The notes below the pieces were generated by a model, which was not told the DNA's origin, made no database searches, and was given only the letters and a program-made list of their open reading frames with translations. A stretch of 64,000 nucleotides of DNA from Croceivirga thetidis. Its GTDB lineage: Bacteria > Bacteroidota > Bacteroidia > Flavobacteriales > Flavobacteriaceae. A program made the translations under genes and the position numbers. Each line of letters begins with the position of its first letter. Position 1 is the stretch's first letter. Shown here piece by piece: positions 16,199-25,168 of the stretch. The DNA lies in assembly GCF_012272815.1 (NCBI RefSeq), contig NZ_JAAWWL010000002.1, positions 1,022,280 to 1,086,279 on the forward strand. The letters run 5' to 3'.

Positions 16199-17533
16199 TT
16201 AAAAGTCCTCTTTTTCCATTAATTCTCGAATTTTTTTGTCCTCCCAATTTCTTCCAAATAATGGGTTATAACCGAAAGCCTCCATACCATGGACGGTTAA
16301 TCCAATACCCCATCCTAAAGTTGGAAAAATTGCCCAAAGGAAATCGGTGGTCCTAAAATTCAGCCACCACAGAAATGGTATTACAATACAATAGGCTATG
16401 AGATTACCGTAGAAGCCTTTAATGGCTTCTACGCGTTCTTTGGCCTTTAAATAACGTTTTTCCTCAATATGGTCTTCTTGGGTTTGTTGAGGGGTCATTA
16501 TCGAAATTTGTTTTGAAAGCATTGGTAGTTTTACACTGAATTCTTTATTCGAATCATCAATTTGTACTTCACGATCAGTCAAGATTGAAAAGCGGGAGCG
16601 AATATTCTGAAGCCCTACCCCACTGCTCTTTTTTACAACGGATTTTTCTTGGATGTTGTTTTTGACCACCAACATTCCATTCTCCTCGAAAACCTTTAAA
16701 TGAAGTGGTCTTGATGAAGTTACCACATTATGCTTCACGGCATTTTCAAGCAATAACTGTAATGAAAGTGGAACTATTTTAGCTTCTGGATTCGAGGCAT
16801 TTTCAGGTATCTCGAATATTATACTATCCTCAAAACGCATTTTTAAAAGTCGTACATAAGTTCGGGCAAAATTCAATTCTTCATCTACGGTCACAAGGTC
16901 CTTATTCTTTTGTTCTAAAACATAGCGGTATACCTTAGATAATGAAGTGGTAAATTTCTGAGCTGCATTTGGGTCTTCTTCGATTAAGCTGGTTAATACG
17001 TTTAGACTATTGAACAAAAAATGGGGGTCCAATTGATTTTTTAGGGCATCAAATCTAGCAGATGCAGTACCGGCAATAATTTTCTGTTCATTTACCTGCC
17101 TTTTTTGTAGCGCCCTATAAAAATGAAATGCGTGAATTGATAAGATAACAATTATGGTAATTACCAATGCTACGATATAACTATCAATTGATTCATTAGC
17201 GATGAACGAAGCAACAGAATAATTTCCGGTAAAATAGGCTACGAGTAAATACCTTAAAACCCCATATACGACCATCGTAATCACAAAGGACCCAAGGGCA
17301 CCGTACCACAGCCTCTTATTGGGTTCCTTTTCCCAATCGTACCTCAAATTAATCCCATCATAATAATATGAGTTGGCTGCTGATAGTCCGAATGAAAAAA
17401 TGAATGAAATAATGAATTGCGTTGAAATATTCTTCCAAGAAAAATCACAGCAATCAAAAAGGAAAAGGTTCAGGGCAGCTACAAAAACTGTAATAATTAA
17501 TGATATGCCCAAAACCTTTAAAAAACTCTTCAT
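16199..17533 (-). CDS. LytS-type histidine kinase fused to a 2TM domain
   Basis: A 444-residue sensor. Four membrane helices span about residues 5-140. The His_kinase region has His171 in LDPHFLFNSLNVL, the N-box LLLENAVKHN and the G-box SGVGLQNIRSRF. From about residue 350 a complete 2TM domain follows (KAKERVEAIKGFYGNL to NWEDKKIRELM). Kinases of this class usually end after the ATPase domain, and 2TM genes are separate. The junction contains an internal ATG in an out-of-frame TAATG context, so a one-base change could have fused two genes. Probable partner of the LytTR regulator. Confidence 0.9.
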   Translation of the reverse strand: MKSFLKVLGISLIITVFVAALNLFLFDCCDFSWKNISTQFIISFIFSFGLSAANSYYYDGINLRYDWEKEPNKRLWYGALGSFVITMVVYGVLRYLLVAYFTGNYSVASFIANESIDSYIVALVITIIVILSIHAFHFYRALQKRQVNEQKIIAGTASARFDALKNQLDPHFLFNSLNVLTSLIEEDPNAAQKFTTSLSKVYRYVLEQKNKDLVTVDEELNFARTYVRLLKMRFEDSIIFEIPENASNPEAKIVPLSLQLLLENAVKHNVVTSSRPLHLKVFEENGMLVVKNNIQEKSVVKKSSGVGLQNIRSRFSILTDREVQIDDSNKEFSVKLPMLSKQISIMTPQQTQEDHIEEKRYLKAKERVEAIKGFYGNLIAYCIVIPFLWWLNFRTTDFLWAIFPTLGWGIGLTVHGMEAFGYNPLFGRNWEDKKIRELMEKEDF

Positions 17534-17538
17534 CTTAA

Positions 17539-18165
17539 TTACGCTTTACACTGAGCTAAAACTTCTTTTGCCCTATCGGCTCCCCAATCGGGGTAAAAAG
17601 GTTCTTCACTTGGCTTAAAAGTAGCAAAAAGTTCTACTGCCTTTTCCACATCTTTACAATATGGCGTTGTATCCTGGCCAAAATATCGGGCTGTGCCCAT
17701 ATCCCATTCCGCTTTTGAAAACAGCACTCGAGGATTATCGGGGTCAAGCTGCAAGGCTTTATTGTAAAGTTGAATATTTTTCCCAGAAAGCATTGGTCCG
17801 TAGGTCGCGCCATCAAAAGCCATCCAAGCGGTATTTATCATTGCTTCTTGAATCAACAGCTCTGAATTGTCTGGCGAAATATTTTTTGCGATATCCAAAT
17901 ACTCCTTCGCCTTCTCCAATTGCTGTCTTAATTTTTCCTCATCCTTCTCACCAAAAGAGGCTGTTGTATTCACCATTGCGATGTAATAGTAGGGTATCCA
18001 TTTGTCTTCTTCGGCCGCGGCAATGCGTTCAAATAAATTTGATGCTTCTACAATTTTACCTTCTTGCCAAAAATCCATGGCCTTTGCCATACCCTTGATG
18101 TATTGATCTTGGGCAAATACAAAAGTTGATAGTGTTGATAAAAGAATAAATACTAGCTTTTTCAT
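17539..18165 (-). CDS. Secreted TPR protein
   Basis: A 208-residue protein with an N-terminal signal peptide (MKKLVFILLSTLSTFVFAQ) and helical TPR-like repeats, for example YNKALQLDPDNPRVLFSKAE. It lies 3 bp after the DUF2141 gene and 5 bp before the kinase gene, so the three are one operon. A periplasmic scaffold or sensor partner for the kinase is plausible but unproven. Confidence 0.85.
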   Translation of the reverse strand: MKKLVFILLSTLSTFVFAQDQYIKGMAKAMDFWQEGKIVEASNLFERIAAAEEDKWIPYYYIAMVNTTASFGEKDEEKLRQQLEKAKEYLDIAKNISPDNSELLIQEAMINTAWMAFDGATYGPMLSGKNIQLYNKALQLDPDNPRVLFSKAEWDMGTARYFGQDTTPYCKDVEKAVELFATFKPSEEPFYPDWGADRAKEVLAQCKA

Positions 18166-18168
18166 TGT

Positions 18169-18591
18169 TTACAGTTTAATAGTTATTTCTTGTTCGTTTT
18201 TATTGATATTGAATTTTGCGTTTTTCCATTTTGGCGGACCAAATCTGGCAGGAGCTTGATTTGAAGCTGCAAATTTTTCTTTTGGTATAATTCCCATTGT
18301 CATATCTAACTTACCATTGCTGTTTTCATCTTGATAAAGTGAAATGGCGTATTCTCCTTTTGGAATATCTGTGAAAACTACCTGGCAAGTATCTGAAATC
18401 ACTTCAATCGATTCACTTTTGAATGTCCTTTCCAACCAATTGGTTTCAGAATCGTAGAGGCCAATCCTAATTTCGCCACTAATGGTTTTTATGTCTTGCA
18501 CATGAACAATTAGATTCGATTTGTCTTGTGCTTGACAATTATGCGCAAAGACAAAGAGAAAGATTACAATGGTGGTGATTAAAGAATTCAT
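18169..18591 (-). CDS. Secreted DUF2141 protein, first gene of the kinase operon
   Basis: A 140-residue protein with a signal peptide. I start at ATG 18591 because the upstream in-frame extension lacks signal-like sequence and would overlap the leader. The DUF2141 domain includes GEIRIGLYDSETNW, IPKGEYAISLYQDENSNGKLD and the C-terminal PPKWKNAKFNI. It is a beta-sandwich-like periplasmic family with no known activity. A second copy at 29773 shares the same promoter architecture. Confidence 0.88.
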   Translation of the reverse strand: MNSLITTIVIFLFVFAHNCQAQDKSNLIVHVQDIKTISGEIRIGLYDSETNWLERTFKSESIEVISDTCQVVFTDIPKGEYAISLYQDENSNGKLDMTMGIIPKEKFAASNQAPARFGPPKWKNAKFNINKNEQEITIKL

Positions 18592-18616
18592 GACTGCTCG
18601 TTTCTTGATTACACAG

Positions 18617-18687
18617 CAAAAATGCTTCTGAATCGAGAGTCTTACCATAAAAGATTACCGAATTGTAGAATTATCGGGATAAATTGT
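18617..18687 (-). promoter_or_regulatory. Putative LytTR operator-promoter of the DUF2141-TPR-kinase operon
   Basis: On the minus strand CTACAATTTAT and CTACAATTCGG are direct repeats offset by 21 bp (cores 18687-18679 and 18666-18658), the clearest pair in the window. The -7 box CATTTTTG (18624-18617) lies exactly 38 bp beyond the motif end at 18655. No -33 element is visible. Confidence 0.7.
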
Positions 18688-18719
18688 AGGTCAGGTAATA
18701 AGTGAATTGATTTGCCGAA

Positions 18720-19700
18720 TTAATTTTTGCTGACCCTATAGGTCACCCGCCTATTTGTAATTAAAGTGCATTTATCAATTAGGCTTGTCGTAGCCGAGAT
18801 ATTCAAAGGAGGGTCACCAGGCGTGCCTCCGTATTCCACAACATATCCTTGTGAAGAATATGCTCCACCTCCTCCTCCATTTGGTAAGTCGTTCCAAGCA
18901 CCTACTGCCGCACCACCCCTGATAACAGAAGGGTCAGCAATATGCGCATAATCTTCTCCGCCGCAACAATTGTTGGGCTCACTACCATTCCAATTGGCGT
19001 ATGTAATTTCGGTACCACCAACTCCACCATTCCAAAATAAGGTACCAGCTTCAGGACCTGTAACCCATCTCCACTCCCCTTCCACAGCCGTGTCGTTGGC
19101 TCCAATCCATCCAAATCCACCTGCTTGGCTCCCCGCATAATCAGCTTCCTCTTGTGAAGTTAAAGTTACTAGGTAACCTTGCCAGCCAAAATAAGTTCTT
19201 GCACTTGCAGCCGTTTCAGCGTCGGACCATGAAATTCCCGGGTCTGATACATATTCATAATAATGTTGGGTGCTTGGCAAAAAATTAGCTGTCCCGACAG
19301 TAATCGAGAATTGCCTATCTCCACTACTTGAAGTCGAGAATTCCACATCCAATATGGCTGATTCAAATTCTGCATAGGTTGCTGGTCCCTGCAAGGTTAA
19401 TTCACCTTGTATAACATCCCAAGAAGTTGAGATACTGGGGTGGGTTCCAGTAAGGTTTAAAAAGTCTGCACCATTAACATAACCAACGGAAACCTGAATA
19501 TATACTGCCTCAGTTGTAGTGTCATCAGGGTCCGTAATTGATATTGATTCAGCGATTGTTTGGGGATTAGTTGTGCAATAGGCCTGATACCCAATTGCAG
19601 TAACGGTTGGTGGCTGATTCTGGCCTAGAGCGTAGCTAAAAACCAATATAAATAGAGCTATACAGCATCTAAATTTTGACAAAAAAACAGGGAATCCCAT
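18720..19700 (-). CDS. Secreted C-type-lectin-like protein
   Basis: A 326-residue protein with a signal peptide, an N-terminal cadherin/Ig-like beta region (SISITDPDDTTTEAVYIQVS) and a C-type lectin-like domain at about 160-300 with WSDAETAA, GWIGANDTAVEGEWRW and EPNNCCGGEDYAHI. Related flavobacterial surface proteins usually continue much further; this one stops soon after the lectin domain at TNRRVTYRVSKN, and no type IX sorting domain was recognised. It may bind glycans or act as an adhesin. Downstream of the TonB receptor gene. Confidence 0.78.
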   Translation of the reverse strand: MGFPVFLSKFRCCIALFILVFSYALGQNQPPTVTAIGYQAYCTTNPQTIAESISITDPDDTTTEAVYIQVSVGYVNGADFLNLTGTHPSISTSWDVIQGELTLQGPATYAEFESAILDVEFSTSSSGDRQFSITVGTANFLPSTQHYYEYVSDPGISWSDAETAASARTYFGWQGYLVTLTSQEEADYAGSQAGGFGWIGANDTAVEGEWRWVTGPEAGTLFWNGGVGGTEITYANWNGSEPNNCCGGEDYAHIADPSVIRGGAAVGAWNDLPNGGGGGAYSSQGYVVEYGGTPGDPPLNISATTSLIDKCTLITNRRVTYRVSKN

Positions 19701-19814
19701 ATTTCAAAGATTCCCTTTAATCTGGTTTCTTAAAATCTTTTGTTGCTTAAATAGGTGAAAGACCTGTAAAGGTGTTGTTTTTTGTGGTATTCACGTTTAA
19801 AATCAACCTTGCAA

Positions 19815-21977
19815 CTAAAGATTATCCAATTGATTACTCTTCTTGTCAGTACTTAGAGTCCAAAAGAATCCGACAAAGAAAAAGCTATCGGCTGCAGGTG
19901 TAATTGCCCTTCTGTCGAAGTTGCCAGCCACATTAGGTGTATTACTATATTGATAATTACTAATGTTATTGAAGCCAAGTAAATTATTGACCGAGAAATA
20001 TAAAATCTTCTGTTGGTCAATCAGGTAGGCCCAATTAACGCTCAGATTGTTAAATGACCTCGTTTTTTCAGCCAAAAATTCTGTGCTATTGGGATTGTGA
20101 TAAGGCCTACCTGAACCATAAGAATACGAAAGACCAACTTGAGAGCGCATGCTATCCCACCAATACTTGGTGACCAATGAAAAGTTGTGTTCTGGGGCAA
20201 AATTTGGTGTTGCGGCTTCTACAAAGTTTTGATAATCCCGCTCTGTATTCAAATAACTGTATGAGACCCAATAGTCAAGGTTTTTAATTGATTTGTTATC
20301 CCTCCAAAACACATCCAATCCGGAAGCATAACCACTACCCAAATTGGAATACACCGAATTGAATTGAGGTAACTCAGTATTAAACTTTACCAAATTATCA
20401 TAATCCTTGTAATAGGCTTCAGCCCTAAAGGTCTTTCCATTTTTTAAATATTGATAGTTTAGGATGTAATGTGATGTTTTTTCATAGCCCAATCCTTGGT
20501 CAAATTTCAGCACATCATTCAAGGGGTTTTGATAGAAATCACCGTAAGCAAGGGAGAATTGTGAATTCTCTCCACTTTTATAGGCCAATGATAATCTTGG
20601 TGAAACAGTGAACTCATTCAAAACAGAGGTATTTTCTAGCCTTCCACCTAGTTTAAGGGCAAAGTCATTACTGAAAAAGATATCGGCTTCCGCAAAACCC
20701 GCAAACAGTGTGTCTTCATAGTTGCTGTCAAACGTAAACCCACTGGTTGCCCTGTACGTTTCATCATAATTGGTATTGAATATTTCTGTTCCCAAATTCA
20801 AGACAAATCGGTTGGAAAATCCTTTTTTGGCCTTAAATTTTATATGGGAAGCCCGTTCATTGGCATCGATAATATCTTCTATGATTCCAATAGCATTACC
20901 ATCATTGGAAATACTTGCCCCACCAAACAACGTCCAATTATTCTCAAAGAAATACTTGTAAGAAGCATTGAAATATAAATTGCTGTTCGTCAAACTAAAT
21001 CGTACGGGATTGTCAAAGTTTATGTCTTCTTGGTTAATATCCAATGTTGCTCTATTAAAACCAGTATAAAACTTGAACATGCTCTTTTCGCCCTTGATTC
21101 GGAATACTGCTTCACCCGAAAAAGACTCATAAGGGTCGTTCCAACTTGCACCTTGGGTGGACGGAATTAAGGCCTCATAAGGAGACAGATTGATGTATTG
21201 GGTATTTAGACTTAGAGATGTATTGCCCCAGATTTCGGTGTGACCCAAACCTGCTCCTACGGTCATGGCCTGTATATCGGTTTTCTCCTGATCGGGCACA
21301 TCAGTGGTATTTAAAAGTAAAACACTGGAGAGTGCCTGACCAAACTCTGCCGAGTATCCTCCTGTACTGAATGTGATTCCCTTAAATAAAAACGGAGAAA
21401 ATCGACCGCGTGTGGGTATATTATTTGCCGTAGCGTTAAAGGGTTGAAATACCCTTAGACCATCAATAAATACCTGTGTTTCACCAGCAGCACCACCACG
21501 AACGAAAAGTCGACCGTCTTCATTCACCGTTGTTGTACCTGGTAAGGTCTGCAAGGCAGCCACAAAATCACCAGCAGCTCCTGCTGTAGTAACGATATCC
21601 AAAGGTTTTAATACTGACACTTTGGAGTTGTCCCCCGCTTCAAATGTACCTGCCGAAAGGGTGACTCCAGTAAGTTGGTTAATGGCCTCAACTAATTTGA
21701 TGTTCAGGTTCTTGAAATACGAAACATCACCCATTTCGTAATGGGTTTCGTATGCTAAAGCTGAAACGACCAATGTTTGGTTGCCTTCTTCGAAGGATTC
21801 AAAACTAAAAGTTCCGTCTTCAGCCGTAGAACCTCCGTCATATGTGCCCTCGAGATATACGTTGGCGCCTGCAATAAAATTACCGGCTTTGTCAGTTACA
21901 ACACCATTTATCGTTGACTGGGCCGTTAAGCTAAAAATACTTAGTAAAAGAAATAGAACGGAAAGTTGATTTTTCAT
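19815..21977 (-). CDS. TonB-dependent outer membrane receptor
   Basis: A 720-residue receptor starting at ATG 21977, with signal peptide, a carboxypeptidase-like regulatory domain (about 22-105; INGVVTDKAGNFIAGANVYL), a plug with LFVRGGAAGETQVFIDGLRV and a beta-barrel. No SusD partner follows, so a polysaccharide-utilisation role is not suggested. The ligand is unknown. The gene heads the kinase-containing region and has a LytTR-type operator, so uptake may be part of the two-component response. Confidence 0.9.
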   Translation of the reverse strand: MKNQLSVLFLLLSIFSLTAQSTINGVVTDKAGNFIAGANVYLEGTYDGGSTAEDGTFSFESFEEGNQTLVVSALAYETHYEMGDVSYFKNLNIKLVEAINQLTGVTLSAGTFEAGDNSKVSVLKPLDIVTTAGAAGDFVAALQTLPGTTTVNEDGRLFVRGGAAGETQVFIDGLRVFQPFNATANNIPTRGRFSPFLFKGITFSTGGYSAEFGQALSSVLLLNTTDVPDQEKTDIQAMTVGAGLGHTEIWGNTSLSLNTQYINLSPYEALIPSTQGASWNDPYESFSGEAVFRIKGEKSMFKFYTGFNRATLDINQEDINFDNPVRFSLTNSNLYFNASYKYFFENNWTLFGGASISNDGNAIGIIEDIIDANERASHIKFKAKKGFSNRFVLNLGTEIFNTNYDETYRATSGFTFDSNYEDTLFAGFAEADIFFSNDFALKLGGRLENTSVLNEFTVSPRLSLAYKSGENSQFSLAYGDFYQNPLNDVLKFDQGLGYEKTSHYILNYQYLKNGKTFRAEAYYKDYDNLVKFNTELPQFNSVYSNLGSGYASGLDVFWRDNKSIKNLDYWVSYSYLNTERDYQNFVEAATPNFAPEHNFSLVTKYWWDSMRSQVGLSYSYGSGRPYHNPNSTEFLAEKTRSFNNLSVNWAYLIDQQKILYFSVNNLLGFNNISNYQYSNTPNVAGNFDRRAITPAADSFFFVGFFWTLSTDKKSNQLDNL

Positions 21978-22010
21978 GATTGTTCGTTTTTTGATGATGA
22001 AATGATGGTT

Positions 22011-22081
22011 CAAAAGTCAAGATGAATCGTTGTATTTAAAATTGTGAGTTACCGAATTGTAGATTTTTCGGGATGAATCGG
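22011..22081 (-). promoter_or_regulatory. Putative LytTR operator-promoter of the TonB receptor gene
   Basis: On the minus strand CCGATTCAT (22081-22073) and ACAATTCGG (22060-22052) are repeats offset by 21 bp. The -7 box GACTTTTG (22018-22011) lies exactly 38 bp beyond the motif end at 22049. The 26-bp core differs from that before the DUF2141-kinase operon at only two positions. Confidence 0.68.
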
Positions 22082-22455
22082 AAAAGGGATTAACTGCCAA
22101 TTAGGGTTGTGCTTCAAATTGAGAAATTTCGATGAAGAATACCGTAAATTATTTGTAATCAGATTTTTAGTATATTTATATTGTCGGAATAGGCACTAAC
22201 ATCCCTTCCAATCACGACGAGTTCCCCACCAAATAACCAACCCCAGTTTAAGCATGTACACTCCAAAAGAGTCGTACACAAAGGAAAAATGGCAGTTCAT
22301 CCATCATTAGTCAACCAACCAAATTGATGTGCCATTTAGAGAATTCCGAATGGGTCCTTTTCCATTCGGAATTTTTATATCGTTTTATCAAACTTTGGTT
22401 TGGTCCTATCTTCAAAATTTTAAATTAGGTTTGTTGATATATCAAAAACCAATAG
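22082..22455. other. Longest non-coding stretch in the window
   Basis: No convincing gene was seen here. It contains a weak TATATTTA promoter-like box at 22171-22178 and ends in a strong terminator at 22342-22376, so a short transcript may be made. An 18-codon ORF at 22254 looks accidental. The 78 bp after the terminator would hold the permease promoter. Confidence 0.45.
22342..22376 (+). terminator. Strong rho-independent terminator in an intergenic region
   Basis: ATTCCGAATGG pairs with CCATTCGGAAT around an 8-base loop, followed by TTTTTAT. No plus-strand gene lies directly upstream, so this ends an unidentified short transcript. Confidence 0.75.
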
Positions 22456-23844
22456 ATGACCAAACTCAAGAAAGCTCTTGGCCTTAGAGATTTAGTGCTT
22501 CTCAATGTTGCGACGATAATCGGCCTTTCATCTCTCACCCAAGCAGCGCAGTTTGGCTGGTCTAGCCTTGTTCTTTGGATTATTGCTGCAGTATTTTTTC
22601 TTATTCCGAGTAGTTTTATGGTTATTGATTTAAATTCTAGAGTGCCAGGTATCGGCGGATTTTATCTTTGGGTCAAATCTGCTTTTGGTGAATGGCATGG
22701 CTTTCTTGCTGCCTGGTGCTATTGGTTAAGTGCAATCGTTTGGTTCCCAACCGTACTTTTTACCATTTCACTATCGGCACTTTATATGTTTGGAGACCAA
22801 TGGCTTCACCTAAAGGATAATTTTTGGTTTGCCAGTATTCTTTCAATGGCCTTATTATGGTTCACGGTAATCCTAAATGTTTTTGGTCTTAAGTTCGGTA
22901 AGTGGATACAGAATATTGGGGCAATATCCTTATGGGTTTTATTCGCTTTGCTTGCTATTGCTTCCTTTTATCAATTGCTTACCAATGGCAGTTCACAAGA
23001 GATTTCAATGGAACGATTTATTCCTGATTTTGGGGATTTTGGTGTCTTACCTTTTTTTGCTGCGATTACATTTTCATTTGGGGGCTTAGAGCTTTCATCG
23101 GTAATGTCAACAGAAATGAAAGACTCTAAAAGAATAATGACCAAGGCTATTTTCATTTCAGCCCTCATTGTTCTTGCACTCTACACAATTGGTACATTTT
23201 CATTACTCATAGCCATACCTGAGGGTCAAGTTGGTATAATTGATGGTATAGCTCAAAATTTCTACATTTTGACAGAACAATTGGATTGGCCATTTTTGGG
23301 TCCTGTTGGTGCCCTATTGGTTACACTGGGAACCCTAGGGCTTTTTGCGGCCTGGATGAACGGAAACGCCCGGCTACCCTTTGCTATAGGCATTGATAAT
23401 TACCTACCACCTGTTTTGGGAAAGGTTCATCCAAAATTCGGAACGCCCTATATTTCACTTATCGTACAAGGGGTTTTAGTAAGTATTCTATTATTGATAG
23501 CAGTTTCTGGCACCAAAATTCAGGAAGCTTATTCTTTGCTTTATGACATGTCGGTATTGCTGTATTTTATCCCCTTTATATATATGTTCAGTTGTTTTAT
23601 TTGGCATAGTCTAAAAAATACTGGGGGTTCTAGCCCTCTTTCTTTTTTTGAGAAAAAGAAAATGATGGTTTGGGTTTTTGGTTTGATGGCGCTATCAGTT
23701 ATCTTGTTGTCTTTGGTTTTGGCAGTTATGCCTTCAAATGTTATTGGAGACAAAACGAGCTTTTATCTTAAAATTTCTTGTGTGACAGCAGTATTAATAG
23801 GTATTGGACTGATACTTTTCAAACTTAAAAAAATGTACAAATGA
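22456..23844 (+). CDS. APC-superfamily amino acid/amine permease
   Basis: A 462-residue protein with about 12 membrane helices. It opens LRDLVLLNVATIIGLSSL, typical of APC transporters, and helix 3 to 4 region has GGFYLWVKSAFGEWHGFLAAW. It should carry an amino acid or amine across the inner membrane. Its last four bases overlap the Rieske oxygenase gene, so the transporter probably imports that enzyme's substrate. The precise substrate is not visible. Confidence 0.9.
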   Translation: MTKLKKALGLRDLVLLNVATIIGLSSLTQAAQFGWSSLVLWIIAAVFFLIPSSFMVIDLNSRVPGIGGFYLWVKSAFGEWHGFLAAWCYWLSAIVWFPTVLFTISLSALYMFGDQWLHLKDNFWFASILSMALLWFTVILNVFGLKFGKWIQNIGAISLWVLFALLAIASFYQLLTNGSSQEISMERFIPDFGDFGVLPFFAAITFSFGGLELSSVMSTEMKDSKRIMTKAIFISALIVLALYTIGTFSLLIAIPEGQVGIIDGIAQNFYILTEQLDWPFLGPVGALLVTLGTLGLFAAWMNGNARLPFAIGIDNYLPPVLGKVHPKFGTPYISLIVQGVLVSILLLIAVSGTKIQEAYSLLYDMSVLLYFIPFIYMFSCFIWHSLKNTGGSSPLSFFEKKKMMVWVFGLMALSVILLSLVLAVMPSNVIGDKTSFYLKISCVTAVLIGIGLILFKLKKMYK

Positions 23845-24923
23845 GTCGTTTTCATATTGACCCTGATATTAAAAAAGCTGAGACCTTACCGGCATCTTTT
23901 TATTCCGATCAGGCCGTTTTTGATGAATTGAAAGAAAAGGTTTTTCGTACTTCTTGGCACTGGGTCGGCGATTTTGATTTATTGCCATTCTCAAAAAGTG
24001 CTCATCCTTTTCAGCTTTTGGACGGTTATTTAACCGAACCCTTGGTTTTGGTTAGGGATGAACAAGATGAGATTCATTGTATGAGCAATGTTTGTACCCA
24101 TCGCGGCCATCTGGTAGTATTGAACTCTGGTGTTCAAAAGCAATTGTTGTGCATGTACCATGGCCGTCGATTTGAATTTAATGGCCGTTACAAATCAATG
24201 CCAGAATTTGAAGAAGCAGAAGATTTTCCACGGCCATGTGATAACCTTCATCCGTTTAAAGTTGAAAAATGGAACCCCTTTTTATTTGTAGGTCTTGAAC
24301 CAGCCTTCGACATTTCGGAAATTATTGACCGCATGAACGAACGAATTGGTTTTTTACCATTGGAGCAATTTCGATATCGTAAAGACTTGAGCAAAGACTA
24401 TTTGGCCAATTGTCATTGGGCGCTGTATTGCGATAATTATCTGGAAGGTTTTCATATTCCCTTTGTACACGCAGAGTTAAATGAATTATTGGATTATGGC
24501 AATTATACTACCGAAGTTTACGACCATATGAACTTACAAATTGGTTATGCGCAAAGTGGTGAAGAAATTTTTGATCTGCCTAAAGACCATATGGATTATG
24601 GAAGTGAAATAGCTGCCTATTATTTCTGGGTTTTCCCTAACATGATGTTCAATTTTTATTCATGGGGGCTATCCATTAACATCGTCAAGCCGATAGATAT
24701 GGAGAAGACCAAGGTTACTTTTCTGACCTATCTCTATGATGACAGCAAATTTCATAGCAGGGCCGGTGCCCTCATGGACAAAGTAGAACGTGAAGACGAA
24801 TTTGTTGTTGAAGGAGTACACCAGGGTTTAAAATCAAAATACTATAAAGCTGGAAGGTTTTCACCAACACGAGAACAAGGGGTACACCATTTTCATAGTT
24901 TGCTTGCGAAATTTTTGGGTTGA
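23841..24923 (+). CDS. Rieske non-heme iron oxygenase, alpha-type subunit
   Basis: A 360-residue enzyme. The Rieske cluster ligands are Cys85-x-His87 (CTHRGH) and Cys104-xx-His107 (CMYHG). The catalytic iron site follows in DNYLEGFHIPFVH with His205 and His210. It resembles choline or glycine-betaine monooxygenase-like and aromatic ring-hydroxylating oxygenases. No reductase or ferredoxin gene is next to it, so electron donors must be elsewhere. Coupling to an APC permease favours an amine-type substrate, as inference. Confidence 0.88.
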   Translation: MSRFHIDPDIKKAETLPASFYSDQAVFDELKEKVFRTSWHWVGDFDLLPFSKSAHPFQLLDGYLTEPLVLVRDEQDEIHCMSNVCTHRGHLVVLNSGVQKQLLCMYHGRRFEFNGRYKSMPEFEEAEDFPRPCDNLHPFKVEKWNPFLFVGLEPAFDISEIIDRMNERIGFLPLEQFRYRKDLSKDYLANCHWALYCDNYLEGFHIPFVHAELNELLDYGNYTTEVYDHMNLQIGYAQSGEEIFDLPKDHMDYGSEIAAYYFWVFPNMMFNFYSWGLSINIVKPIDMEKTKVTFLTYLYDDSKFHSRAGALMDKVEREDEFVVEGVHQGLKSKYYKAGRFSPTREQGVHHFHSLLAKFLG

Positions 24924-24966
24924 ATCATTCTTATCTTTAGTTATTAAAAAAGTAAATTAATACAAC

Positions 24967-25164
24967 ATGGGTATTTTTTGGGATTTGTTACAGCAGAATG
25001 AGTTGGAGAAGCAACAGAAGCAAGCTGATAGTGTCGAGGAACGCGTTGCTATTCTTGAAGAAGAACTTAGCAAAACCAAATCACTTCTGCGTAAAACACT
25101 TGAGGCATTGGAAAATCATCTTGGAAAAGATATCGATGGTGATGGATTAACCGGAGCTTCTTAA
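24967..25164 (+). CDS. Small coiled-coil protein
   Basis: A 65-residue soluble protein. A heptad-rich helix (VEERVAILEEELSKTKSLLR) takes up the centre, ending in an acidic DIDGDGL tail. No family function recognised. It lies 4 bp before a 40-residue small membrane ORF, suggesting a joint transcript. Confidence 0.7.
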   Translation: MGIFWDLLQQNELEKQQKQADSVEERVAILEEELSKTKSLLRKTLEALENHLGKDIDGDGLTGAS

Positions 25165-25168
25165 GAAC

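Noticed and set aside
22254-22310. 18-codon ORF starting MYTPKESYTK in the intergenic region
   Set aside because: No start signal, no overlap with neighbours and no recognisable pattern; the resemblance to PaiB N-termini is short and may be chance.
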